Shown here in pieces: positions 54,804 to 63,314 of a stretch of 64,000 nt of DNA; position 1 is the stretch's first letter, and the number at the start of each line of letters is the position of its first letter. Origin of the DNA: Solirubrobacteraceae bacterium (GTDB lineage Bacteria > Actinomycetota > Thermoleophilia > Solirubrobacterales > Solirubrobacteraceae); assembly GCA_030447785.1 (NCBI GenBank), contig JAUJOF010000005.1:111943-175942 (forward strand), given 5' to 3'. Below the pieces are notes generated by a model. It was not told the DNA's origin. It did no database searches and worked only from the letters and a program-made list of their open reading frames with translations. Made by a program: the position numbers and the translations under genes.

Positions 54804-55456
54804 GTCAGATAGAAGTACAGCGCGTACAGGAGGTCGACGGCGGGGCTCGAGGTGTGCACCGTGACCTCAGCGGGCACCGCGAGCAGCGCGTCGGAGTAGT
54901 TGAAGATGATGCGCACGCCCGCCTCCACGAGAACCTCGGCCAGGGACTGGGCGGCAGCGCTGGGCACGGCGAGCACGCCGACCACGATGTCCTCCTGCTC
55001 GACGATCTCGCGCAGCTCGTCCATGTGGCGCACGATGTGGTCCCCGACCCGCGAGCCCACCTTGCCCAGGTCGTTGTCGAAGACGGCCACCACGCGAAAG
55101 CCGTGGTCGGCGAAGATGTCACTGGAGGCGATGGCCTTCCCCAGGTGTCCGGCCCCGAACAGCGCGATGTTGTGCTGCTCGGTGGTGCCCAGGATCCTGC
55201 GGATCTGGGAGACCAGCGAGTCGACCTGGTAGCCCACGCCGCGCTTGCCGAACTTGCCGAAGCCCGACAGGTCGCGGCGGATCTGGGTGGAGTTCACGTG
55301 CGTCCAGGTGGACAGCTCCTGGGAGGAGATCGTGACCCTGCCCTCCTTCTGGGCCTGGCGCAGCACCTGCAGGTAGCGCGACAGCCGGGCGGCCACGCCG
55401 AGCGACAGGCGTTCGGCTCCGTCGGGGGCTTCGGTGACGTCCTCGGGGAAGGCCAT
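54800..55456 (-). CDS. rex: Redox-sensing transcriptional repressor Rex
   Basis: 218 residues. Winged-helix DNA-binding domain about 15-85 (ARLSRYLQVLRQAQKEG, VNSTQIRRDLSGFGKFG), then a Rossmann NADH-binding domain with NIALFGAGHLGKAIAS near 100 and VVAVFDNDLGKVG. A C-terminal domain-swap helix ends the protein. Rex represses respiration and fermentation genes when NAD+ is high. No perfect Rex operator was found by eye nearby. Confidence 0.95.
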   Translation of the reverse strand: MAFPEDVTEAPDGAERLSLGVAARLSRYLQVLRQAQKEGRVTISSQELSTWTHVNSTQIRRDLSGFGKFGKRGVGYQVDSLVSQIRRILGTTEQHNIALFGAGHLGKAIASSDIFADHGFRVVAVFDNDLGKVGSRVGDHIVRHMDELREIVEQEDIVVGVLAVPSAAAQSLAEVLVEAGVRIIFNYSDALLAVPAEVTVHTSSPAVDLLYALYFYLT

Positions 55457-55488
55457 GGCGGCGTCGGGCGATGCTAGTGGTCCGAGCT

Positions 55489-55551
55489 TGTGTCGCTATC
55501 GCGACCTGGGGGCCCGCCTCCGGCGGCCATCTGGCCGCCTCCGGCACCCCT
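55489..55551 (-). repeat. 63-bp palindromic repeat, copy C
   Basis: Differs from copy A by one base in 63. It forms the 3' end of the glutaredoxin-like gene, supplying its last residues (RRRPDGRRRRAPRSR) and its TAG stop, and separates it from rex. Confidence 0.9.
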
Positions 55552-55771
55552 GGTCGAGGCGTCGGCGCAGGTCGGGCTCGTCGACGAAGAAGTCGTAGAG
55601 CTCCTCGCCGTCCAGCGCGACCACCGGGATGCGCTCCAGGTAGCGACGGTGCAGGGCATCGTCGACGGTGATGTCGACCTCCTCGAAGGGGGCTCCGACG
55701 CGCTCCAGGACGGCCCGGGCGTCGTCGCACAGGTGGCAGCCCGGGCGGCCGTAGAGGACGAGGCGGCTCAG
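55496..55771 (-). CDS. Glutaredoxin-like protein with repeat-derived C-terminus
   Basis: About 91 residues. LVLYGRPGCHLCDDARAVLERVG carries the CxxC (CHLC) at the start of a thioredoxin fold, with the cis-Pro region RIPVVALDGEEL. After PDLRRRLDQG the tail is encoded by repeat copy C. The likely start is a CTG overlapping the tsaD stop as CTGA, which is unusual; no ATG or GTG gives a better N-terminus. A glutaredoxin-like gene before rex is a common actinobacterial order. Confidence 0.7.
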   Translation of the reverse strand: MSRLVLYGRPGCHLCDDARAVLERVGAPFEEVDITVDDALHRRYLERIPVVALDGEELYDFFVDEPDLRRRLDQGCRRRPDGRRRRAPRSR

Positions 55772-56808
55772 ACCGGACCCCTCGGGGTTCTCTGTCCGCT
55801 GGCGTAGGCGTCGAGGCCCAGGTAAGCCGGGAAGGGCAGCGGCTCGGTGAAGCGCGCGGCGGCGGCGATCATCGCCGCGTTGTCGGTGCACAGCTCGCGC
55901 GGGGGCACCGTGACCTCGGCGTCGAGCGCGCCGATGCGCTCTCGCAGCGGCCCGTTGGCGGCCACGCCCCCGCCCATCGCCAGCCGGCGCAGCCCGGTCT
56001 GCTCCAGCGCGCGCTCGCAGCGGTGGGCCAGCGACTCCACGATCGCGTGCTGGTAGGAGGCGGCCAGGTCGGCGGCGACGTCACGCGCCAGGGGGGGCGC
56101 TGTCGCCCCGTGGGTCACCGCGGAGGGGGTTCCTTGGCCCGTGAGGTCGCGCACCCGGTACAGCAACGAGGTCTTCAGCCCCGCGAAGGAGAAATCCAGG
56201 CCCTCCACACCGCGGGCGGTGGGGAAGGCAAAGGCGCCAGGATCGCCCTCCCTGGCCAGGCGCTCGCGCGCCGGGCCGCCCGGGTAGGGCAGACCGAGCA
56301 GGCGCGCGCCCTTGTCGAAGGCCTCGCCCGCTGCGTCGTCGCGCGTGGCCCCCAGCACGGTGTGGGAGCGCTGGTCGTCCACGCGCACGAGCAGGGTGTG
56401 CCCGCCGCTGGCGAGCAGACACAGGAAGGGCGGCTGGAGTGCGCCGGGCTCCAGGAAGTTGGCGGCGACGTGGCCTTGCAGGTGGTCGACCGCGGCGAAG
56501 GGCAGCCCGCGGGCGGCCGCCAGCGCCTTGGCGTGGCTGAGGCCCACCAGCAGCGCCCCCACCAGCCCCGGACCGCGGGTGGCGGCCACGAGCGTGACGT
56601 CGCCGAGCCCGATTCCCGCGCGCGCGAGCGCGTCGTCCACCGCGGCGTCGAGCAGCTCGAGGTGATGGCGGGAGGCCACCTCGGGGACCACGCCGCCGTA
56701 ACGGTCATGGATGCCCTGCGAGGAGATGACGTTGGCGCGCAGCTCGCCGGCGGGGGTGACGACGGCGGCGCAGGTGTCGTCGCAGCTGGTCTCCAGGGCG
56801 AGGATCAC
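55768..56808 (-). CDS. tsaD: tRNA N6-threonylcarbamoyladenosine transferase subunit TsaD
   Basis: 346 residues. LALETSCDDTCAAVV opens the ASKHA fold, the metal-binding His pair lies in VPEVASRHHLELL near residue 46, and the nucleotide-binding FLCLLASGGHTLLV and LAMGGGVAANGPLRER follow. TsaD transfers threonylcarbamoyl to A37 of ANN-decoding tRNAs. GTG start overlapping rimI's stop as GTGA. Confidence 0.97.
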   Translation of the reverse strand: MILALETSCDDTCAAVVTPAGELRANVISSQGIHDRYGGVVPEVASRHHLELLDAAVDDALARAGIGLGDVTLVAATRGPGLVGALLVGLSHAKALAAARGLPFAAVDHLQGHVAANFLEPGALQPPFLCLLASGGHTLLVRVDDQRSHTVLGATRDDAAGEAFDKGARLLGLPYPGGPARERLAREGDPGAFAFPTARGVEGLDFSFAGLKTSLLYRVRDLTGQGTPSAVTHGATAPPLARDVAADLAASYQHAIVESLAHRCERALEQTGLRRLAMGGGVAANGPLRERIGALDAEVTVPPRELCTDNAAMIAAAARFTEPLPFPAYLGLDAYASGQRTPRGPV

Positions 56809-57296
56809 GCGGGCGAGGCGTTGGGCACGTCATCCATGCGCCCGGCCAGGGTGGCCGGGGTGCGCCACATGATGTCGGCGTCCTCCCCGTTGTCGTGGTA
56901 GTAGCGTCGACGCACCCCGACGTGGCGAAAGCCGAAGCGCTCATAGAGGGCGATCGCGGCCTGGTTGGAGCGGCGCACCTCCAGCGTCACGCGGGCGCGC
57001 GGGTCGTCGATGCGCTCCAGCAGCTCGCGCAGCAGCGTGGTCGCGATGCCCATGCGCCGTTGGTCGGGGTCCACGGAGACGTTCATGAGGTGCCACACGG
57101 TGTCGTAGCGAGAGCACACGAGGTAGCCCACCAGTTGCTCCTCGCGCAGGGCGGCCAGGCAGATGCCACCGGGCTTGGACAGCTCGAGAACGAACATGGC
57201 CAGCGACCACGGCGTGGGGAAGGCGCGGCGCTCGATCGCGATGACCTGGGGCAGGTCGCCGTAGGTCAGGCGGCGCAGCTGCAGCGGCGGGGTCAT
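56805..57296 (-). CDS. rimI: Ribosomal protein S18-alanine N-acetyltransferase-type GNAT
   Basis: 163 residues. GNAT fold with acetyl-CoA loop VDPDQRRMGIATTLLRELL and the C-terminal ALYERFGFRHVGVRRRYYHDNGED typical of RimI. Position between tsaB and tsaD is the usual one in actinobacteria. It acetylates the N-terminus of S18 or related proteins. ATGA overlap with tsaB's end. Confidence 0.93.
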   Translation of the reverse strand: MTPPLQLRRLTYGDLPQVIAIERRAFPTPWSLAMFVLELSKPGGICLAALREEQLVGYLVCSRYDTVWHLMNVSVDPDQRRMGIATTLLRELLERIDDPRARVTLEVRRSNQAAIALYERFGFRHVGVRRRYYHDNGEDADIMWRTPATLAGRMDDVPNASPA

Positions 57297-57973
57297 GCGC
57301 GGACCCGCCGGGTCAGCTCGGCATCGGGCAGGCGCAGGTAATCGGGCAGGACCGCCTCCGGTGGGCCCGCCGGGATGGTGCGCCCCAGGCGGCAGACCGC
57401 CGCGGCGTCGAGGTGGTGGTGGGTGGCGTCGTCAGGGGGCACCGTGGCCCCGGCCTCCTCCAGCCGCGCGCGGAAGCGCAGAGCGCCGTCGCCCACCGCC
57501 AGCCACGGCTCGCGGGCGGCGAGCCGGGCGAGCGCGTCGGGGTCGAGGGCGGTGGCGGGCAGCGTCCGCACGCCTTCGAGATACCCCGCGGCGAAGGCCT
57601 CTCCACGCCGTGCGTCCAGGATGGCGAGCACCGCGGGCCCCGGTACGGGCTCAGCCAGAGCGTCGAGCGTGGGCACGCCGGCCAGCGGCGTACGCGAGGC
57701 GTGGGCCAGCGCGCGGGCGGTGGCCACGGCGATGCGCAGGCCGGTGAACGTCCCCGGCCCGGTGCCCACGGCGATGCGCTCGAGGTCGGAGAAGCCCAAC
57801 CCGGCGCGTCCGAGCAGCTCCGCGCAGAAGGTGAGCAGCCGGCTCGCATGTCCCGGCCGCTCCCCGGGCGCCGGCTCGTGGCGGGCGCGCAGCGGCTCGT
57901 CCTCTCCGCCCGGCAGGAGCGCGACCGCGGTGGCCGGGGTCGCACAGTCGAAGCCGAGGATCGCGCCGCTCAT
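57293..57973 (-). CDS. tsaB: tRNA threonylcarbamoyladenosine biosynthesis protein TsaB
   Basis: 226 residues. ILGFDCATPATAVALLPG, then IAVGTGPGTFTGLRIAVATA are the TsaB hallmarks; it is an inactive TsaD paralogue serving as the complex scaffold. The C-terminal part is diverged as usual. ATGA overlap with tsaE's stop. Confidence 0.95.
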   Translation of the reverse strand: MSGAILGFDCATPATAVALLPGGEDEPLRARHEPAPGERPGHASRLLTFCAELLGRAGLGFSDLERIAVGTGPGTFTGLRIAVATARALAHASRTPLAGVPTLDALAEPVPGPAVLAILDARRGEAFAAGYLEGVRTLPATALDPDALARLAAREPWLAVGDGALRFRARLEEAGATVPPDDATHHHLDAAAVCRLGRTIPAGPPEAVLPDYLRLPDAELTRRVRA

Positions 57974-58413
57974 CGGTCCTCCCCGCCCGCGATCGTCACC
58001 TCACGCGCGTCGCCCCCCGCATGGCGCAGGTGCACCCGGGCACGCACGCGGCCCGCGAACGCGGGACGCCCGACCGCGGGCCACTCGACGAAGGCGACCG
58101 CGTGGGGGCCGAGCTCCTCCTCGACGCTGCCCAGGTCCTCCTCGTCCAGGCCGTCGAGGCGGAAGAGGTCGAGGTGGGCCACCGCTACCCGCCCCGCGTA
58201 GCGCTGAGCCAGCGTGAAGGTCGGGCTCGTGACGGGGTCGGTCACGCCCAGCGCGCGGGCCGCGCCGCGTACGAAGGTCGTCTTGCCCGCGCCCAGATCG
58301 CCGCCCACCAGCACCACGTCGCCCGCGCGCAGGCCGGCGGCCAGGCGTGCGGCCAGGGCCTCGGTCTGCGCCGCGGAGATGGTGCGGTGGGTGCCCTCAG
58401 CAGACGGACACAT
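57970..58413 (-). CDS. tsaE: tRNA threonylcarbamoyladenosine biosynthesis ATPase TsaE
   Basis: 147 residues from ATG 58413. Walker A GGDLGAGKTTFVRGAARALG near residue 42, VTSPTFTLAQRYAG, and HLDLFRLDGLDEEDLGSVEEE are diagnostic. TsaE hydrolyses ATP to turn over the TsaBD complex. Its first 17 bp overlap the end of the LPxTG gene in a different frame. Confidence 0.95.
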   Translation of the reverse strand: MCPSAEGTHRTISAAQTEALAARLAAGLRAGDVVLVGGDLGAGKTTFVRGAARALGVTDPVTSPTFTLAQRYAGRVAVAHLDLFRLDGLDEEDLGSVEEELGPHAVAFVEWPAVGRPAFAGRVRARVHLRHAGGDAREVTIAGGEDR

Positions 58414-58765
58414 CGGACGTGCGCAGGCGCAGCCCGGTGCCGGCCAGCAGCAGCGCCGCGCCGGACAGGGCCACCAGCGCCGGCTCGGATCCGGTGTTGG
58501 GCAGCTGGCCATCCTGCGTGGGGGCGCCCTCCTCGGGGGGCTCGGTGGGCGCCGAGGAGCCCGGCTGGTCCCCGGAGGAGCCACCGTCCCCTGAGGGTCG
58601 CGAGCCATCTTCCCCGTCCGTCGGCTCGGCGGGCTGGACCTGCGGCGGCTCACCGTCCAGGCCGGGCAGGCTGCCTTCGGGCATCTGCGCCCACACGCAC
58701 GCCGGCGCCGTGACGGTCAGGGCGAGGGCGATCAGCACGGGCGGGACGAGGCGGGGACACGACAC
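58397..58765 (-). CDS. Small LPxTG cell-wall-anchored protein
   Basis: 122 residues from GTG 58765. A signal peptide (PRLVPPVLIALALTVTAPACVWAQ), a Pro/Gly/Glu/Ser-rich disordered spacer and a sortase signal with LPNTG followed by a hydrophobic span (ALVALSGAALLLAGTG) and a basic RLR. Unusually the tail after the basic residues continues TSDVSVC. A sortase, not seen here, would attach it to peptidoglycan. A TATGGT box ends 9 bp before the start. Confidence 0.85.
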   Translation of the reverse strand: MSCPRLVPPVLIALALTVTAPACVWAQMPEGSLPGLDGEPPQVQPAEPTDGEDGSRPSGDGGSSGDQPGSSAPTEPPEEGAPTQDGQLPNTGSEPALVALSGAALLLAGTGLRLRTSDVSVC

Positions 58766-58812
58766 GGGGCCGGGACCATAGTGCAGCCGTCGGCCGGTAC
58801 GAGCAGGCGTTC

Positions 58813-58818
58813 TACCCT
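58813..58818 (+). promoter_or_regulatory. Leaderless -10 box (TACCCT) of msrB
   Basis: TACCCT ends 6 bp before the ATG at 58825. Confidence 0.5.
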
Positions 58819-58824
58819 GAGGGT

Positions 58825-59226
58825 ATGGACACCAAAGACGAGGTGAGCAAGACGGACGCGCAGTGGCGCGAGGAGCTGTCACCCGACCAGTACGCCGTGC
58901 TGCGCAAGGGCGCGACCGAGGCTCCCTTCACGGGCGAGTACGCCTTCACCAAGGACGCCGGGGTCTACCGCTGCGCGGGCTGTGGCGCGGAGCTGTTCGA
59001 CTCCGACACCAAGTTCGAGTCGGGCACCGGCTGGCCCAGCTTCTACGAGCCCAAGGTGGCCGAGGCCGTCGAGCTGCGCCGCGACCGCAGCCTGGCCATG
59101 GTGCGCACCGAGGTCGTCTGCCGGCGTTGCAAGGGCCACCTGGGCCACGTGTTCGAGGACGGCCCGCGGCCCACCGGCGAGCGCTACTGCATCAACAGCT
59201 GCGCGCTGGACCTCGAGACGCGCTGA
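58825..59226 (+). CDS. msrB: Peptide-methionine (R)-S-oxide reductase
   Basis: 133 residues. Zinc-binding pairs CAGC and CRRC, the substrate motif SGTGWPSFYEP, GHLGHVFEDGPRPTGERYCIN with the catalytic Cys near residue 122. It reduces methionine-R-sulfoxide in the cytoplasm. Leaderless TACCCT box at 6 bp. Confidence 0.96.
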   Translation: MDTKDEVSKTDAQWREELSPDQYAVLRKGATEAPFTGEYAFTKDAGVYRCAGCGAELFDSDTKFESGTGWPSFYEPKVAEAVELRRDRSLAMVRTEVVCRRCKGHLGHVFEDGPRPTGERYCINSCALDLETR

Positions 59227-59237
59227 TCGCAGGGCGT

Positions 59238-59253
59238 CTGGGGGCCCGCCTCC
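59238..59253 (-). repeat. Fragment of the palindromic repeat, copy D
   Basis: 16 bp identical to the central part of the repeat (CTGGGGGCCCGCCTCC on the plus strand), 4 bp beyond the stop of the minus-strand beta-propeller gene, again in the sense orientation of that gene. Too short to be certain it is a true relic. Confidence 0.5.
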
Positions 59254-59257
59254 CTCT

Positions 59258-61139
59258 TCACTCGTACATCACCACGTCGACCCGGGGGCGCAGCGCGAGC
59301 ACGTCCTCGGGCGACATGAGGTCGGTGTCCTCCTCGTAGAAGAGCTTGAAGCCCTCCTCGAGGCCCTCGTCCCGCTCGGTGAAGGCGTTGAACTTCTCGA
59401 TCTTCGCGGCGGGGAGCCCGAAGCCGTCGACGCTCTCCACCATCGCGAGGCCCTCGCGGGGGCGCAGATCCTCCTCGCCGACGATCATGTCCTCGGTGAA
59501 GCGGTGCACCAGCAGCAGCTTCTGGGGCAGGTTGCCCCGGCGCACCACGTCGGACAGGTAGGCCGACACCTCGTTGATCTCACGGGCGGTCATCGAGCCG
59601 ATCGTCTGCCCCGGCACCTCCCCCGGACCCATCCTCCACTCCGGATCGAGCGCGAGGCTCACGTCGGGCTCGCGCAGCCAGCGCTCGTAATGGCGCACCT
59701 CGTCGAGGACGTCGGCGCGGCCCGGCTGGATGTCGAGCATCAGGATCCCCCCGATCTCGCGGGTGGCCTCGAGGTAGCGCGCGATGTCCCGATCGGCCAG
59801 GCGCTTGCGATACAGGCCGTCCTCGCCGGGGCCCCCGAGCACGAGCGTGGCGATCAGCTCCATGGCCGGCAGGACCTCCGCGCGCCCCTCTCCCTCGTAG
59901 GCGCGGGCCTGCTCGAGCAGCCGCCGCCCGGCCTGGGCGGGCGAGCCGATGCCCAGCGCGCCCAGTGCCTCGGCGCCGGGTGCGCCGAAGAAGGCGACCA
60001 CGCGCCGGCCGGGCAGGATCGTGCGCCCGCCGCCGGGCAGCTGGGCGCCGACCGGCTCGAAGGCCAGGTCGTCGGCGCGGACCATGTCGCAGCGCGGGTC
60101 GCAGGCGATGGCGTCGCGCTCCGGGGCGCGGGCGAAGACCGTCTGCCCGTCCGTGCGCGCCGCCGAGACGAGCCAGTCCGGCGCGGGGGCGACCGAGAGC
60201 TGGCGGTCCGCGAGGCGGAAGCGGTGCATGTGCCCGCCCAGCGAGACCGTCTCGCCGTCGCGGGGCTCCGTGCGCTCGGAGGCGAACCAGATGCTGCCCT
60301 CGGCACCGTGCGGGCTGAGCAGGCGGGCGATGCTGCTCGACCAGCTCGCCTCGGCGATCAGCGCGGCGTCCCCGGAGCCGACGGTGGACAGGCGCACCTC
60401 CGAGCGGCCCTGGGCACCCTCCCCCCACACCCAGGCGAAGACGAGGCGGTCCCCGTAGAGGTCCAGCGACGTCGGGCCGGGCAACCCGCTGCGCCCGCGC
60501 GGCCCGCCCGCCTGGCGCAGCGAGGGCCCCCCGGCGCCCAGCTCGCGCACGTAGAGGTGGGGCGCGGTCCCGGCCAGGCCCGGGCGCCGCTCGAAGACCC
60601 GCGCGAAGGCGATGCGCCCCCGCCAGATGGAGGGCAGGAACTCCGACGTGCCGGAGGTGCTGGCACCCTCCACCGGGCGCTCGGTCCGCGTGGCGAAGCT
60701 ATAGGCGAACAGGTCGCAGCCGCGCCCGGTCGCGGGGGCGACCGCCGGCCACGTGGCGGGCAGCGTCCGCGGCTCGCCGCGCGCAGCGCGAGTACACCGC
60801 CACCGGGCGCCCGTCGGGGCCGGGCCCCACGTCGACGTCGAAGGGCACCGCGCGCTCGCCGACCGGCAGCGCAGCGGGCTCGCCGTCCCGTCCTCGCTGG
60901 GCCATCAGGCGGAAGGCGCCGCCGTCCGAGGTGCGCTCGCTCCACACGACCGCGTCGCCGTAGGCGGCGAGCTTGGTCGCGCCCGGCGGCGCGTCGGCCG
61001 GCCCGCCGCGGCTGGTGAGCGCCACCAAAGCCATCACCGCGGCGGCGGCCGCCAGCGCGGCGCCGAAGACGGGAACGAGGCCGGAGACCTCCCGACGGCC
61101 CTGGGGGCGGCGGCGTGCTCGGCGGCGGCGGATGCGCAC
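59258..61139 (-). pseudogene. Membrane-anchored beta-propeller-like protein gene, frameshifted
   Basis: The 5' part (from GTG 61139) encodes a basic head, one membrane helix (VFGAALAAAAAVMALVALTS) and propeller-like strands (AAYGDAVVWSERTSDGG, RPVAVYSRC). The reading then fits only after a shift near 60771-60790 into the second frame (GEPRTLPATWPAVAP, CDLFAYSFATRTERPVEG), which stays open to 59258 for about 500 more codons. WD40-like strands such as FLPSIWRGRIAFARVFE continue, then a different C-terminal domain. The restored protein is about 625 residues, exported side. Function unknown. The shift is one inserted or two deleted bases in a GC run. Confidence 0.65.
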
Positions 61140-61244
61140 AGTTTCTCACGCACACCGGCCGTCGTGCTGTGGATGACCTCCTTCGGTGGTGGTCTCGGGC
61201 GGCTACCCGGGTAGCCCGCGTGAAAGCCCGCAAGGAGTTGCCAC

Positions 61245-62234
61245 ATGCCCGACTACTGGTTTGCCGCATCCACCGAGGAGTTCCCACCCTCCGACATACT
61301 CGAGCAGGGCAAGGCCGCCGAGCGTGCCGGCTTCGACGGACTGGGCACCTCGGACCACTTCGCGCCGTGGTGGCCGGAGGGAGAGGCCGCCAACGCGTGG
61401 GTGGTGCTGGGCGCGCTGGGCCAGGTGACGACCAAGCCGATCGGCACCGGGGTCACACCGGTGATCCACCATTACCACCCGGGCGTGATCGCCCAGGCCT
61501 TCATGTCCCTGGAGGACATGTTCCCCGGGCGGGTGTTCCTGGGCGTGGGCTCGGGCGAGGCGCTCAACGAAAAGCCGTTGGGCATCGACTGGCCCGAGCC
61601 GGGCGAGAAGCTCGAGCGCTTCTCCGCGGGCCTGGAGGCCATCACGCGCCTGTGGGACGGCGACACCGTGAGCATGGACGCGGGCTGGTTTCGCCTCAAG
61701 GAGGCCAAGCTCTACACGCGGGCGCGCACGCGGCCCAAGCTCTACGTATCCGCCTTCGGGCCCCAGGCGGCGCAGATCGCCGGACGCTTCGGCGATGGGC
61801 TGTGGACGCTCGCCGATCCCGACCAGGCGCCCGAGATCATCGACGCCTATCGCTCCGGGTGCTCGAAGCACGGCCGCGAGGCCGGGCCCGTGATCCTGCA
61901 CAGCGGCTTCGCGTGGGCGGCGGCCGACTCGGAGGTCATCGACGGCGCGCGCAAGTGGAAGCCCACCCAGCTGCCCGAGGCCTACCGCGAGGACCTCTCC
62001 GACCCGGCCGAGATGGTGCGCCTGGCCGACGAGCGCATGACCGACGAGCAGTTCGCCAAGGAGGGCTTCATCGTCTCGGCCGACACCGACGAGCACGTGG
62101 AGCGCATCCGCGAGATCGAGGCCATCGGCGCCGATGTCGTCTCGCTGCAGCTCATCGGGGGCGCCGACCCCCTCGGCTCCATACGCACCTACGGCGAGAG
62201 CGTGCTGCCCGCGCTGCGCGGCGCGCGGGTGTAG
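61245..62234 (+). CDS. LLM-class F420-dependent oxidoreductase (FGD-like)
   Basis: 329 residues, TIM barrel. It matches the F420-dependent glucose-6-phosphate dehydrogenase group: GTSDHFAPWWPEGE gives His38 and Trp42, and GVGSGEALNE gives the Glu near 105, the three catalytic residues of FGD. Later RTRPKLYVSAFGPQAAQIAG and ADTDEHVERIREI fit. Glucose-6-phosphate is a likely but unproved substrate. ATG with AAGGAG 7 bp upstream. Indicates that the host makes coenzyme F420. Confidence 0.88.
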   Translation: MPDYWFAASTEEFPPSDILEQGKAAERAGFDGLGTSDHFAPWWPEGEAANAWVVLGALGQVTTKPIGTGVTPVIHHYHPGVIAQAFMSLEDMFPGRVFLGVGSGEALNEKPLGIDWPEPGEKLERFSAGLEAITRLWDGDTVSMDAGWFRLKEAKLYTRARTRPKLYVSAFGPQAAQIAGRFGDGLWTLADPDQAPEIIDAYRSGCSKHGREAGPVILHSGFAWAAADSEVIDGARKWKPTQLPEAYREDLSDPAEMVRLADERMTDEQFAKEGFIVSADTDEHVERIREIEAIGADVVSLQLIGGADPLGSIRTYGESVLPALRGARV

Positions 62235-62310
62235 AGCAGGAACTCAGATCCGTGGGCACCAGTGCCGACGAGACCCGCTCGAGGCGCAGCGCGGTGTGCC
62301 CCGGCGTGCG

Positions 62311-63216
62311 TCAGGTGCAGCGGAAGGCCTCCAGGGCCGCGGCCCGGTCGCGTCCGGGGTCGTTGAGCGTCGCGCGCATCACCGCGACGACCGTGACGAG
62401 CGGCAGCGGGGTCGAAGCGACCTGCATGCCCGGGTCGGCGATGCCGACGGGATGCCACCAGGCGCCGTCGGCCGTGAGCGTCGGCTCGGGCCACAGCGTG
62501 TCGAGCGTGAGCTGCACGCCCCAGTCGGCGAAGCCTGTCCGTGCGACACGCCGGATGAGGCGGTCCTCGGCCGGAATGCCGTCGCCGTCGAGCAGCGCGT
62601 GGAGGCTGCGCTCCTCCGAGGCATCGGCCTCGTCCACCGTTGCCGCGACGCGGACGCGGAAGCCGAGCGAGCGCAGGAGCTCGATCCCGGCTCGAGCTCG
62701 GTCGAACGATCCCTCGCCACGGTGGCGGTCGTGCAGGGCAGAACTCCCCGAGTCGAGCGAGACCTGCATCGTCACGCGCCCCGGATCGAGACTGTCGAGC
62801 GTTCGCCGGCGTGAGCCACGCGCCAAGAGCATCGCGTTCGTGAGGATGGTCACTGGGACCCAGCGGGCGGCGGCGTCGACGACCTCGCCGAGGTCGGGCG
62901 CGAGGAACGGCTCGCCGCCCGTCAGCAGGATCTCCCGCCCGCCGAGGCCCGCGAACTCCTCGCACGCGCGGCGGGCCACCTCGGCGGGCAGCCGCCGCGC
63001 CGGCGCGCGAGGCGAGGACTGCGAGCAGCAGTAGTCGCAGGCCAGGTTGCAGTCGAAGTTGGTGTAGAGCCACAGCCGGCTGCCCAGGGGGGACGCCCCG
63101 AGCGGCGCCCCAGCGCCGGTCGTCGAGGGCGCGTCAGCGCTCACTCGGTCCTCGTGGTTCGTTCGTGAGGGCGTGTCCGCGCTTACCGATCCTCGTGATG
63201 GCGTGTCAGCGCTCAC
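62311..63216 (-). CDS. Radical SAM protein with repeated N-terminal leader
   Basis: 301 residues from GTG 63216. The [4Fe-4S] motif CNLACDYC lies near 55-62, preceded by SRLWLYTNFD, and followed by GGREILLTGGEPFLAPDLG (GGE) and LTNAMLLARGS. No SPASM or other auxiliary-cluster domain is seen in the C-terminal half. Residues 1-35 are a VSADTPSR-type repeat and look non-essential; the core begins near residue 40. The starting codon is uncertain: GTG 63216 or an in-frame GTG at 63144. Substrate unknown; MoaA/PqqE-like N-terminal core. Confidence 0.85.
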   Translation of the reverse strand: MSADTPSRGSVSADTPSRTNHEDRVSADAPSTTGAGAPLGASPLGSRLWLYTNFDCNLACDYCCSQSSPRAPARRLPAEVARRACEEFAGLGGREILLTGGEPFLAPDLGEVVDAAARWVPVTILTNAMLLARGSRRRTLDSLDPGRVTMQVSLDSGSSALHDRHRGEGSFDRARAGIELLRSLGFRVRVAATVDEADASEERSLHALLDGDGIPAEDRLIRRVARTGFADWGVQLTLDTLWPEPTLTADGAWWHPVGIADPGMQVASTPLPLVTVVAVMRATLNDPGRDRAAALEAFRCT

Positions 63217-63233
63217 TTCGTCCTCGTGAATCG
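63125..63233 (-). repeat. Three degenerate tandem units at the radical SAM gene start
   Basis: Units contain CACGAGGA followed a few bases later by GTGAGCGCTGAC (or a one-base variant, GTAAGCGCGGAC) and an ACGCCCTC end, about 31-39 bp apart. Each carries a possible GTG (or GTA) start and, in another frame, a TGA or TAA. Confidence 0.6.
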
Positions 63234-63238
63234 TTCAT
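63206..63238 (-). CDS. Possible 10-residue leader peptide
   Basis: ATG 63238 opens MNDSRGRSER and stops at the TGA at 63206-63208, eight bases beyond the GTG (63216-63214) of the radical SAM gene, so the reading frames overlap. GAGGAG lies about 12 bp upstream. Could couple translation; may also be chance. Confidence 0.3.
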   Translation of the reverse strand: MNDSRGRSER

Positions 63239-63314
63239 GGTACGCGTAGGCTCCTCGGGAGAGAGGTGACCGTACCGGTTCACCGCCGACCACCCCCGAG
63301 GAGAACAGCACCAT

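Noticed and set aside
54800-55500. Rex operator upstream of rex
   Set aside because: No TTGTGAA-N4-TTCACAA-like sequence is visible before rex; the palindrome there belongs to the dispersed repeat.
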